DNA from: Polytrichum commune
Taxonomy: Eukaryota; Streptophyta; Polytrichopsida; Polytrichales; Polytrichaceae
Direction: 5' to 3'
Length of the DNA: 64,000 nt
Assembly (NCBI GenBank): GCA_950295325.1
Contig: OX485808.1
Location: 26,372,527-26,436,526 of the forward strand
Shown here one piece after another: positions 1 through 11,098 of the stretch (positions within the stretch are counted from its first letter, which is position 1; each line of letters starts with the position of its first letter). A program made the translations under genes and the position numbers. A model generated the notes under the pieces. That model had not been told where the DNA came from, made no database searches, and was given only the letters and a program-made list of their open reading frames with translations.

Positions 1-1618
1 TCATCAGGGTCCCCCCTTCTAAAGTACTTCTTGTTGTTGAAGGCCTTTTGTTTTCAACTCTATTGAAGCTCTCAACCTCTCCTTGCTCTTGGTGCTTAAA
101 GGTAGCTATTCTTTTCGGAAGCTATTCTTGTATCGGGGTGAGAGCTTGAGAAGACTTCTTTACTGCCTAAGCAACGCACGTGAGTCAGTTGTTGGCAAGT
201 CTGCAGGCGCAACAATATTTTTTCAGGTGAGCTATCTTTCGTTCGCGACTAATTCCTGTACGAGACATCTATCTATCCATCTATCTATCTATCTATCTAT
301 CTATCTAGGCATTTAAGAAAATTTGTACTTGAGACTCGTTGTCTTCTCTCCCAGTCTGTCCTGCTTCCAGTCGTTGTTCTGTTGTTCTTGTAACACAGCG
401 GCTGGTCCTCCTGCATACAAATAGGGTGGGAGTCGACACTGAGGTGGTGATTAGGGTATTTTAAAGATTGGAATTTAGTATCCATCTAATATCAGAGAGG
501 GGATTTTTGGCTCTCTGAGCCTTGGAATCTGCTGCTGAAGTCGTTGCCATCTGCATTTTGGGATGTACAGGCGGAAAGGGTGTGCACTTTGCCTTCTCGT
601 GTTACTTGCTAGTCAAGCATCAAGTTCTCATCTTTGTTTCATCTGTCCCACACCTTTTAAAAACTCTCTCTTAGGTTATGATCGTTTGTGTTAGCATTTT
701 GTCGGCTCATCAAGCAATTCTTACAGAGAATATAGATATGATCTAGAAGTTGCAACGCGTTCTAAGCCATCCCTGTCGAATTTGAAGCTGAGGATTAGAC
801 AGTGTGACTGATGTGGGACAGAAAGAGATTTTAAAAACCGAAAAAGTGGTGGGCAAAGTCTCTGATGATACTTCTTGCGAAACGAGAAATTGACAAGATT
901 TAATAACCAACGCGAATTGAACCTGTTGGGATTATTATGCTCTCTGCTGTGTCATCGTGCCCGTATTTGGTTGAAAGATATTATCTATCCATAGGCAACC
1001 TTAGTCATGTCAATCTCAACGCTGTAGCTGTTCGAGGATTCTTCAGGATCTTTAGCCGCACACTTTGCAGTTAAATTAGGTCATTTGAATTTGAGTAGGT
1101 CAAGAGAGACGGGATTGCGCTTGCTCTGATAACTTTACTTTGTTTTCCTGGTCTGCCTCTTGCGGGAAGAGGGTTTCGACATCCTTGTGGTTGGCCATGG
1201 ACAATAAGTTCCGGAACGACGTCAAGTAGCTAGTACCGACAAGTTGACTTTCTCTGTGTCGAGAAGCTGAACTGCACATATCAAACAAGGGGAATTGCCT
1301 AAGCACACATCAATAGGAGTGAGGGAACTTTGTCATAGGTCCTGCGGTGGTACATAAAACAAGCTAGGTATTGCAGAGGAAGTAAAGTGTGGAGAGAATA
1401 GGGTTTGGGCGACATTGCTGTGTCATAAGAATTTCTCATACTAACCCGTGCGTTATCATGATCTTCTTTGTAATGAGGTTGGAATCTTGCAGCATGGTTA
1501 AAGCTGTATCGCAGCAGATCGGATACTAAATCAAGTTGTATTTCGGTTGTGTAACGGATGCAGATTCATCAGGGCACCAATTCCCATTGTTAGCAGTGGA
1601 TTTATACGGGAGCGTATT
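1..1618. other. Upstream non-coding region of the first gene
   Basis: No coding exon is supported here. The stretch probably holds promoter and 5' leader sequence of the gene that starts at 1619. An AG that could serve as a 5'-leader splice acceptor lies near 1599, just before the start. A short upstream ORF (ATG near 1558, stop about 33 bases later) lies in the putative leader. No clear TATA box could be assigned. Confidence 0.5.
266..306. repeat. (ATCT)n microsatellite
   Basis: About ten tandem ATCT units with one interruption (ATCC), read directly from the sequence. A shorter related ATCT run occurs near 35514-35540. Confidence 0.9.
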
Positions 1619-4600
1619 ATGGCGACCCCTTACCACAGAGGCCAAGTGGCCCTACTGGAGGCTTTGGAGAAAGCGGAGACAGAAGCAGAAAAAACCAAGG
1701 TCTTGGACATTCGTCGTGCATTGAAAATCGCTGTAGAAGAATGTCAGTTCCCAGAACTTGGAGTTGTATGGCAAGATACCCTGGAGCCAGACCACAATGG
1801 GATCCAGCTATGTGAGGATGATGACTGCGTTGACCCACAAGCAATCGGTCATGCCTTAGTGCAAGCCTCCTTTACGGGACGACTTCACTGTGTAAGAGCC
1901 CTTCATGGGTTACAAGCCAAGAAACACAGTGGCAGTTTCTTAACTGGCCGCTTCCGCGCATATGCATTTCTGAAGGCTGTGGAAGGAAACCATGTTGAAG
2001 TTGTGAAGGACCTTTCAAAGCCCATTGGCTCGGCTAGTTTTGCCCTCCTGGGATATGCAGTGGCTACCAAATACAGAGAAGGCCACTACCCTTATGTCAC
2101 GGAGTCATTTGAAGGGGTCAGCATAGAGTGGAGGAAGAGGATGCAAACAATGGAAATGATGCTTCCGAGAGCTGCTCCCTCTTTTCTTCCATCAGGTACT
2201 CAGGTCTTCGCTCTTCATGTCAGTAGGCAACAGAGTGGGATAATGCAGTAGTTGTTTGTTGCAATTCCTTGTTATTGTGAAGAGTGCTATGCTTTGTGTA
2301 CATTTCCAGGGATCAGGTCCACAAGCCTAAACTGACACAGGGCCTTTCTCCCCAATGCCTTTCTCCATTTGACCTAACAGATAAATCCGGTTCTATTCAA
2401 CAGAATTTCTGTTTGATGCTTATCCTCCACCTGAACCAGAACATTAAGACGCAATTTAATACTTTCCAGCATCTTGGTTCATGATTGTGGGTACTGAGAA
2501 TCTTTACGTCTTCTGCCAAAGTGCTGCTGGAACACACTTGTCCAGGGTGACCTGCAGCCTGCATTTTGGCATATGTGGATGCAAAGTTTGTGCGTTCTGG
2601 TAGGAAAAATGAAGCCCTAACTCATGAATTCTATCTACATCAGGTCATTGGGAGCTGCAAGGACCAAGAGGCTCTCCACCAGGATTGAACGAAGCCATTC
2701 AAGCCGTTTATAAGACCTATTTCTTGTGGCGTATTTCCATGGTCGCAGCTACCAATGACAATGCTGCAGTATTTCAAGAGATTATGGGCCAGATTGTACA
2801 GTTTAACAAAGAGCTCGCTCAAGCTGACCACGAGAAAGGCGATGCAAAGAAAGTGATGGCCACTAGGTTGAAACTTAATAACATTATGTACCTGCTTGTT
2901 GAGGAGTTGAGTGCGGTTCAAAGGAAAGATGGGATACTCTATTCGCTCTGGACATACATGCCCAATGGTTCTCCGAATGCTCCTCCCCCTCTAGCAGTCC
3001 GGCCACACCCTAGAGCGTCCGGTTCACACTGTACAGCCAAGGCACAGAACGGCCTGTGGGAACTTCAGGTTGAGATTCCAGTGCTCATGATGAAAGTTGA
3101 GGCAGGGTATGTGGAGGAAGATGTCAATAAGAGAATGAAGCAACTGGATCCCATTTTCCCACAGCGTGTGCGGGTGAATGTCCAGCTTGTTATAGAAGTT
3201 GTCACTCTACCAAATTGTATTCAGGTGAGCTTCTGGATTAACTATGATCAACACATTAGTCCTCATTTTTATTGTCATTTGAATATGTTGATATGGAAAG
3301 AAGAGTCTACCTGGGGCTAGAGCAGCTTGATTATAAGAGTATGGCTGATTCAAATCTATGAATTGTTTGCAAGTCAAAACTGAACTGAATGATTCATGCA
3401 CGTTTTGCACTTTTCTTTTTTCTTCATGGTCAAACAATACTATCAGAAGATTTTGGAAAGCTTACAGTCTTTACCAGAACCAGATTGTAGGTTTTAATGT
3501 TATTCGATCTGTTTCGCATGTCCCTCTTTGTCTTGAAACATCAGAACGAGACCTTCTCAAATCTGATTATGCCAGAATAGGTGTAACTCTTAAGTGCAAC
3601 TGAAGAATTATGAAAGTGGTGATGATGTTGAGTCCTTGTATAGAGTTGGATGAGCTTAATCTGTTGTATGGACTATTGTGGTACGTACCAATGCTTGCGA
3701 TGGCTTTCTGGTGTAGGCGACCGTGAGCATCAAACATGTGCGGATGAAAGTTGAAGAATCTCTGTGGGAGGAGCAGAGAATTGGCCACTTCCCTTGCCAC
3801 TTCAGTATATCAGCCACACCCGAGACTGATGAAGGTGGAAGCTGCACAATGTCAAACTCCTCGATCAACAATTCGTACAAAATAGGCACAGCAGAGCGGA
3901 TTTCTGCACATGGAGGTCTTTCAGCTGTAACTAGTGCTGCTGCGGGCATAACTCTAAGGATGGGGTTTGGTGCTTCCGTTGGAAAATCTTTGACGTCCAC
4001 TATGAAGACAACCCCGTGGAGGTTTGAGCAAATACAAGTCCGCAATGACAAAGGTGGCAGCTATGTCTGGAACCTGGAGAATATGAAGGGGATAGACTTC
4101 AGCAGGTTGAACCCAATCCGGTTGTCCGAGGGTCAGTCCATCTGGAAGTTCGGGCGACGAGTTCCCATCAACCCACTGGCAGAGCTGCCCTTCACCAGTG
4201 AGGGGGGTATTAATTTCACAGGTATTGGTGCACTCCATTTCCTCTCTGGACAATGAATGTCCATTTTTTCGTCCTGTTGGAATATAGTTTTCAGCTCTAC
4301 GTTTCATGAGAAGGACTCATATGAGAATTGTTGGGTTGCAACCCAACATGCTTGTAAAATATTCTTATATTAGCACTCCACAGAAAAAGTCTTGGCCATT
4401 ATGCTTGCAAAATGTTCTATGCCATCACACTACTTTTTCTTCCCATTACACAGAAGAAGTCTCTCGCTATTGATCTTATGTGTATTACACTTGAATGAGG
4501 AGGTGATAAATACTACTTAGCAGAATGAACAAGGCCGAGATTTGAGTCTGACATGATTCCTATGCGTGCTGGTGACAGGCACAAGCCATGATGATACTCT

Positions 4601-5915
4601 CATATGGCGATTTCCAAAAGAACTGGACGGGAAAAAGCTCAAATGGACCTTGGAGGGGAGCTTCCACTGCACCTTCACATCAACAAAGTTCTGGGAGACA
4701 CGGGAGGCAACTTTCGAGGGGGTAATTGAGGAGGCATTGAAGGCTCTAGAGGTGAAGGATAAGGATAAGGATAAGGATAGTAAGAAGGATAAGGATAAGG
4801 ATGGTAAGAAGGATAAGGATAAGGATGGTAAGAAGGATAAGGGGAAAGGAGAGAGTGGGGATGGGGATGGTGAGAAGAAGAAAAAAGACAAGAAAAAAGA
4901 AGCGGAAGAGGACGATGATGAAGACGAGGTGCCCGTGAAGAAATCGAAGAAGAAGAAACCCGTAGCCGAGGAGGATGATGATGAAGATGAGGTTCCCATG
5001 AAGAAAAAGAAGGACAAAAAGAAAGCAGTGGAAGAGGATGATGATGATGAAGATGAGGTGCCTGTGAAGAAATCGAAGAAGAAGAAACCTGTAGTCGAGT
5101 CGGAGGAGGATGAAGACGTAGTTCCCGTCAAGAAGTCAAAGAAGAAAAAACCTGTGGAGGAAGAGGAGGATGACGAGGATGTAGTGCCTGTGAAGAAAAC
5201 AAAGAAGAAGAAAGTGGTGGAGGATGAAGATGAGGAGGATGACACTCCGGTGAAGAAAAAGAAGGGGAAGAAGAAAGGGGTGGTAGAAGATGATGATGAT
5301 GATGCAGATGATGTTCCTGTCAAGAAGTCGAAGAAGAAGAAACCAGTGGAAGAGGATGACGATGATGAAGATGATGTTCCTGTCAAGAAGTCGAAGAAGA
5401 AGAAACCAGTGGAAGAGGATGACGATGATGAGGACGAGACGCCGGTGAAGAAAAAGGAAAAGAAGAAAGTGGTAGAGGATGAAGATGATGAAGATGATAC
5501 GCCTGTAAAGAAAACGAAGAAGAAGAAACCAGTGGAAGAGGATGATGATGATGAGGACGAGACGCCGGTGAAGAAAAAGGAAAAGAAGAAAGTGGTAGAG
5601 GATGAAGATGATGAAGATGATACGCCTGTAAAGAAAACGAAGAAGAAGAAACCAGTGGAAGAGGATGATGATGATGAGGACGAGACGCCGGTGAAGAAAA
5701 AGGAAAAGAAGAAAGTGGTAGAGGATGAAGATGATGAAGATGATACGCCTGTAAAGAAAACGAAGAAGAAGAAACCAGTGGAAGAGGATGAAGACGATAA
5801 AGATGAGACACCAGTGCAGAAGATGAGCGCAATGAGGATTACACCTGAGACTCTGCCTTCGTGCTTGAGTGATAAGCCAAAGCTGAACTTGCGACCACCG
5901 CCTGGAAGACAGTAA
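1619..5915 (+). CDS. Unrecognised 999-residue protein with acidic/basic repeat tail (four exons)
   Basis: Exons 1619-2195, 2644-3224, 3717-4221 and 4579-5915 are joined by GT-AG introns (phases 1, 0, 1). They total 3000 nt, giving 999 residues and a TAA stop. The start is the first in-frame ATG. I do not recognise the family. Residues 1-190 are mostly helical in look, with stretches faintly like ankyrin repeats (TGRLHCVRALHGL, AVEGNHVEVVKDL). Residues 190-555 are mixed, with many Trp and aromatic residues and no known motif. From about residue 610 there is a Lys/Asp run (KDKDKDG units), then about 15 units of 19-22 residues alternating an acidic block, (V/T)PVKK and a KKKK block. The last 30 residues are non-repetitive. 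Charged tails of this sort often bind nucleic acid or nucleolar partners, but that is inference. It could be a lineage-specific plant family. The gene structure is well supported; the function is unknown. Confidence 0.8.
4747..5826 (+). repeat. Coding tandem repeats in the charged tail
   Basis: The early part has KDKDKDG-type units (about 4747-4850). This is followed by about 15 units of 57-66 bp encoding an acidic run, a PVKK motif and a lysine run. At the 3' end the array has a higher-order period of 123 bp (41 residues): the same CCAGTGGAAGAGGATGA phrase starts at 5406, 5529, 5652 and, with one change, 5775. The last three 123-bp copies are almost identical, so the expansion is recent. Confidence 0.9.
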
Positions 5916-8900
5916 TAGGGATCCATACCAGAAGCTCTGTAACACATATTTGAACGAGGAGGCAAAGGTGCCCGTCTCGTCTCGTCGACAAATCTGATTG
6001 TTTCCTCCCATACACCCATCTGTATTCTGCAACACACACATTAGAACACATTGACGGCGATATAAAGGATTTGTATGGGAAGTCCTCTTGGACGCTCATT
6101 GGGAGTGTCAAAACTCCTACAAGCCATCTACTCCTCAAGATATGTGCTGAATCTTGAGCCCTGGACTCAGCCATGTACAGTTGATCGAGTACTGAAAACC
6201 TTGAAACCTCAACCCCTGAATTTTGAAAAGAAGGTTATTGGTGTAACTCATCCGCAATTGGGTAGCAATGAGCTGCGAATCTGACGCAGAGGCACGTATA
6301 GCATATCCGAGAATGTGAGCTTGCCAGGAAGGTCCACTTTAATGGCTGACCGTGATCTTCTCAGGGTTATAGAGCCTCTGGGAGTCTAACACTCCATTGT
6401 TACAGTAGTTTAGGATTGGAACAGAGGGGCAGCACTCGGCACCGAATTGACATCACCTCATGGTTAATCAAGTTGCAGAACTCTCAATAGGAAATGTCTC
6501 ATACCTATGTGGAGTAGCAGGTCTGGCTGACCATGATCTTCTCAGAGTTAGCTTCTGGCACTCTTTATCATCTGGGAGGCTAACACTCTATTGTTACAGC
6601 AGTTTAGAATTGGAACTGAGGGAAAGCACTCAGCGCCAAATTGAATTCACCTCATAACTTTCAGTAGGAAGGGTCTGCCTATGTGGAGTGGCAGGTCTGG
6701 CTCTCCAAATCTTTGTTACGTGTGATAAGAGTGATTGAACCAGATTCAGGTCTAGAAAGGTAACCATCAGTACTGATCTGTTTCCTTCTAATTCTGCATG
6801 TTTGAAGATTGTTCTTGATCTGAAGCTTCTTCAGGATCAAAAGTTGATATCGTCCCCGCAAATACAGTGATTATGAATAGGTATACAGTTCTCACTCACC
6901 TCCCAATATGTTGTGAAAGGAAAGTCCGGTTCCAAAACCCACATTTTGGGCTTACCATCTTCACGTGTCCTTGTTGTACTTCTTTTTGTTGATGCTTGGG
7001 ACACTTATTTGGTTAACATAAATTCTATATGATTCCACCATTACTTCATCTACCCATCACATCTTTGTGTATTTGTAGTTGCTGCTGGATAATGTGGCAC
7101 ACAATAACATGGCTATTAACTCACTGGAAGCGATTGCTGCTCATCTTGATGGTAATGCCACTATCAGCTTGAGTTTGAATGACTATAGATGGGAGATGAA
7201 ACCTCGTAAGGTGGGTGAACCTATGACAGACACCTCTAGAAATTCGCTTGCTTCTGTTGAGAGAGTGCACACAAACTCAATTTTTAGTAATCTCAAATGA
7301 GCTCAATATTGACAAGAATTTATAGCTTGTACATTGCTCAAGAACTCCTTTACAGAACATACAGTCCAAGGCATGTAAATAATTCCTTTGCTCACTGAAT
7401 GAGAGGTTTATTACTATTCTAATGACACCCACAATGAGGTTAGGATTACCCTAAGAGAAATTTGTGGGCAATAGTGACGCGGAAGTTGATGAGAATGTCT
7501 ACCAGAATCCTAAGATGGTAAGATATGTTCACTGATAAGAACTTTCATTGAGAATACCATGAGTTTTGACAAAGTAACCAGGCTAAAGTAACCAGCCTAT
7601 GCAAAGTGGATGAGAAACTTTCTCCTAGCCTACACCAACTAATGAATGCATAAGGTGTGTACATAAGTTTCGTGGACCTTGTGTGGTCTCCTCTTAATCA
7701 GACACCTGTATTTTGAGTGGTATGGAGTATGTGGCAAGGCTTTTGAATGAACACCAAAAAAATCTGTGGTGAGTGAAATTAAACTGTGGTGAGTGAAATT
7801 AAACTGTGAGATGAAAGTATAGACACCATTAAAGTTATTTATAAAGTACAGGAGATGAAACCATGGGTTCAATTCCAAACCTTGCAATTTATGAGAATAA
7901 ACATGTCACCCAAGTTTACTTAATGCTTAAATTACCATACAAAAAGAGTGGTGCCAGACTATTAAAAACCAGCTTCTAGCTTGCCCTACCAAGGTGGATG
8001 GGTCATGCTGGCCTTGCACAGGCCAATCCAAGATTTATGACGACAAGTCCCATGTGCATACCCTATTTTAAATCCTGATATTCTCTCAAAGCTTAAGAGG
8101 TAGAAAGGGTAAGTCCCAAAAGTTTCACCCAACTTTCAAAATAGGCTCCAATGTACGATGAGCCAACAAGCTCTTCATAGAAAGTTTTCTCAAAGGATGA
8201 AACCCACGGTTTAGTCCCACTTTGGAGGGACTTTCCAAATAACTCTATTATATATTCAATGATGCACGCAACTGAGAGAGCCTGAGAAACAATCATTACC
8301 TTGACTCCTTATTTATTTTAAGCCATAATACTTCTCGCGAGACTTAAAATGACAACCCTTGGAAGTCAAAATTGTGTGGAACGATTTCCAATCCGATCAG
8401 ACGGCCAATTTATCTGTCGAGTTGGAAGTGCCCCCGATATGGCTACATACACACTGATGATGGCTTCTTACAACTACATCCAACCTGAACGCCGAACAGA
8501 CCCAGTTCACTGGGTTGCATCAAAATACTACATGCAAATCTAACAAATTGTCAAATTTATGAGTGCTATGATACCCAAAGATCGATTGCCCGTCTATGTG
8601 TCAATCCAGGACGATGGATAATTTCCTTTTACCCATTCCAACAATGGGTGAACCAACATTGCATGTGAAACCAACATGAAGGCTGACCTTCGCAAACATG
8701 AGCCACCCATCCTCACAGGAAATTACACATTCCAAAAACCTAGGTTTGAATCCCCCATCCAGACATTGAGCTTAAAAACTCTTTCAGAAACAGAAGAAAA
8801 ACCTCTTACTTTCCCCAAAGGTGATTATATTTAAGCTCCAAGCCTCAAATGAGAGAATTTCTAGGTATCTTAAGAAACCAGCACTCATGTTCACGATGTA

Positions 8901-9483
8901 GCAGGAAGAAATGGCAACAACACATCACACAAGAAACCCCTAGTTGCTTTGCATTAGACATTAACTGCAACTGCACGAATTTAGTATACAACAGTGAGGA
9001 AAATATGTATGATTTGTGATAGATAATGTGGCATTTTACAGCACTGGCACTGAGATGCTAGTAGAAAATCTGCAACATTTGAACAGTCATGCACGGGTCC
9101 AATTGGGTGTTTAACGATATACCTTGAGCTAACTAGAGTAAGATCAGCTTCATGCTAGAATGTCTCTAGGGCCAATAAGTAGCAAGCGCAAAATTTCATT
9201 GGATAAATAACCTACCTCCACAGGTAACCCGACAATTTCATACATCTGTAACACTCGGCACGCAAAGACTAGGTAAAATCACACTTTCTAAATATCGGGG
9301 CATTCTCTAACATGAAGACCACTGCAGGGTAAGAAAACTAAACCAATCGGCATGCACCACTCTCACGTAGTCAGAATTCTAGACGATCTGATGATCAAGT
9401 GCCCTGTCATAGTTCTTCCCAAGTGTGCTCAGAGGGAAAAAGCTCAGCTCAGAACACCTAAGAAACCTAGTAAGGAGGAGCAT
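5916..9483. other. Intergenic region without a supported gene
   Basis: It holds the 3' flank of the repeat-protein gene, a tandem duplication at 6344-6710, an exon-like open block at 7079-7210 and a 23-bp direct repeat near 7763-7806. No protein family was recognised. The open frames at 8349-8543 and 8093-8296 are short and carry no motif. Confidence 0.5.
6344..6710. repeat. 180-bp tandem duplication
   Basis: The phrase GGCTGACCGTGATCTT at 6344 recurs as GGCTGACCATGATCTT at 6524. The following text matches throughout (TCTAACACTCCATTGTTACAG against CTAACACTCTATTGTTACAG, then TTGGAAC and CACTCGGCACC against CACTCAGCGCC). A third partial match (GGCTCTCC) begins near 6705. The copies differ by scattered substitutions and indels. 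Confidence 0.8.
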
Positions 9484-9960
9484 ACCATTGCAGTGAAGTG
9501 AAGGAGTCGAGCTAAGATGAATGAAAGCAAGAAAAATAGAACGAGCAGCACACTTCTACCATGATGGTAGAGAAACCCTAAATCCAGAACCCTAACGTTT
9601 GAACACAGGTGTTATGCATATTGTTGTTGTCACTGGAGCTCTTTATTGTCTTGCAGACACAACTGAACACTGCTTCACAATGGAGAAGCATCATCACCAA
9701 ATTCAGAGACATCATTATCAACATCCAGAGACTACCATTGCAGGAAAGCGAAGCGTTAGGTTCAAGATGATTGAAAGCAAGAAATATTTAAACAGGCAGC
9801 ACACCTTTTCCATGATGACAACAACCCTTAACCCTAGAATTTAGACACAGGTTTATGTTGTTGTTTCCACTGAAGCTCTTTATTGCCTTGCAGCCACAAC
9901 TGAACACTGCTTAACAATGGAGGAGCATCATCATCAAAATCATCCAGAGAGATTGTATCA
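9484..9960. repeat. 250-bp tandem duplication beside the L36 gene
   Basis: The phrase ACCATTGCAG starts copies at 9484 and 9734. Shared blocks include AAGATGA-TGAAAGCAAGAAA, GCAGCACAC, GAGCTCTTTATTG, CTTGCAG and ACAACTGAACACTGCTT. On the minus strand this lies just downstream of the L36 stop, so it probably covers the 3' UTR or polyadenylation region and duplicates it. Confidence 0.8.
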
Positions 9961-10019
9961 TGTATTTTTGTTGCGGCCAAAACTCCTGAGACGAAGAATC
10001 TCAAAACAGCTAGCCAGTA

Positions 10020-10048
10020 GTGGTAGCAGTAGCAGTAGCAGTAGCAGC
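10020..10048. repeat. AGTAGC-type trinucleotide microsatellite
   Basis: A short run of AGTAGC/GGTAGC units directly downstream of the L36 stop codon (minus strand), in its 3' UTR. Confidence 0.8.
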
Positions 10049-10054
10049 ACCTCA

Positions 10055-10387
10055 TCATTTCTTCTTCTCACCTCCACCGGTGGCACGCATCTTGCGCAGC
10101 ACGGTGGTCATCTCCTCCCTCTTTCGCTTGGCGCGCAAGTGGGTGCCAAGCTTCCTCTTAGCTACCTTGAGGGCACGCTTGTCCTTGCCGACCTTAAGGA
10201 GCTCAGTGATACGCTTCTCGTAGGGGGCGAAGCCTGCGACCTCGCGGATGAGCTTGCGCACGAGGGAGGTGCGCTTTCCGAGCTTGCCCTTGGTGGACGA
10301 GGGACGCTTGGCGATGTCGCGCTTGGTCACCTTGTGACCGCGGTGGAGCCCCACGGCGATGCCGTTGCTCACGACGGACGGCGCCAT
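10055..10387 (-). CDS. RPL36: 60S ribosomal protein L36 (eL36), intronless
   Basis: This encodes 110 residues with the full eL36 layout. The N-terminal part reads [11 protein letters not shown]. It is followed by [21 protein letters not shown], a lysine/arginine-rich helix ([22 protein letters not shown]) and the typical C-terminus [11 protein letters not shown]. eL36 is a structural protein of the large cytosolic ribosomal subunit. The start is the only sensible ATG, at 10387, and the length is normal for the family. The whole reading frame lies in one exon, whereas flowering-plant L36 genes usually contain introns. It may therefore be a retrocopy or a lineage that lost introns, although no poly(A) tract follows the gene. 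A telo-box lies about 27 nt upstream of the start, typical of plant ribosomal protein genes. Its 3' flank carries the 250-bp duplication. Confidence 0.97.
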   Translation of the reverse strand: MAPSVVSNGIAVGLHRGHKVTKRDIAKRPSSTKGKLGKRTSLVRKLIREVAGFAPYEKRITELLKVGKDKRALKVAKRKLGTHLRAKRKREEMTTVLRKMRATGGGEKKK

Positions 10388-10413
10388 CGCTGCTGCTGTT
10401 GCTGCGGCTCCTC

Positions 10414-10421
10414 TAGGGTTT
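10414..10421 (-). promoter_or_regulatory. Telo-box in the 5' leader or promoter of L36
   Basis: Plus-strand TAGGGTTT, read on the gene's strand as AAACCCTA, about 27 nt upstream of the L36 start. The telo-box is a known element of plant ribosomal protein and translation gene promoters. Its activity here is inferred from position only. Confidence 0.6.
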
Positions 10422-10661
10422 CGCTTCAGGCAGAGGGTGAAAGAAAGAGTGCAGCCAGAGAGAGCGCTTCACTTTGGCCCTCGCCCCTTTCAGTTCCACG
10501 CCCGCCAGTCTCCTCCGACGAACGACGACGGACGTCCATGTCTCGTCCGCTCCCTGGTTAGTACACACGCTGAGGGTGGGTTTACACTAGGGTCCAAGAC
10601 CAAAGGAACTCCAAAATCGAGCAATCTTATTGGTCGAGCACAAAGTATTGAAATCAACATA

Positions 10662-11098
10662 CCAGTCCACCTCTATAAATGTTACACCTATAAGTGTTAA
10701 CCCTCTCTGAATGTTAACTTTCTTCTACTCCCCACATATTGCACACTATAAATGTTAAACGTGTTAATTGTTAACAAAATGGTACTCCCTTCTTTGTAAA
10801 TTTGACTCTATAAATGTTAACGAATGAAATACAACCATAATATGGATCTCACCAAAGAACCATTAATTCATACTTCACCCGTGAGTTGTAAACTTGATAT
10901 TGAATAAAGTTTTGATTGGGTTTGCAATTTTATGAATGGTATTCTCTCACAAGGACTCTTCACAATTTCTTATATTTATAAATGTTAAGATTTGTATATT
11001 GCTCAAAAAAGTAATTTTATAATTTTTAACTGTTAACACCTCTATAAATGTTAACTTTGATCCACTCCCGAGGGTTAACATTTATAGAGGGTAGACTG
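10662..11098. mobile_element. Pogo/Emigrant-like MITE, 437 bp
   Basis: The ends are inverted. The left end reads CCAGTCCACCTCTATAAATG and the right end, reverse-complemented, reads CAGTCTACCCTCTATAAATG. Both are flanked by TA (10660-10661 and 11099-11100), the target duplication of Tc1/mariner/pogo elements. CAGT-type termini followed by CCTCTATAAAT closely match the plant Emigrant/pogo-type MITEs. Further copies of CTCTATAAATGTTAAC occur inside near both ends (sub-terminal repeats). No transposase is encoded, so it is non-autonomous. Confidence 0.8.

Noticed and set aside
4517-6037. 506-codon open frame on the minus strand, rich in Ser and Phe
   Set aside because: It is the antisense of the acidic/basic codon repeats (GAT/GAG/AAG), which rarely give stops in reverse. 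The plus-strand gene has matching splice phases and the minus frame has no protein-like content.
7860-7885. GGGTTCAATTCC, similar to a tRNA T-arm
   Set aside because: No matching acceptor, D or anticodon arms at the proper distances.
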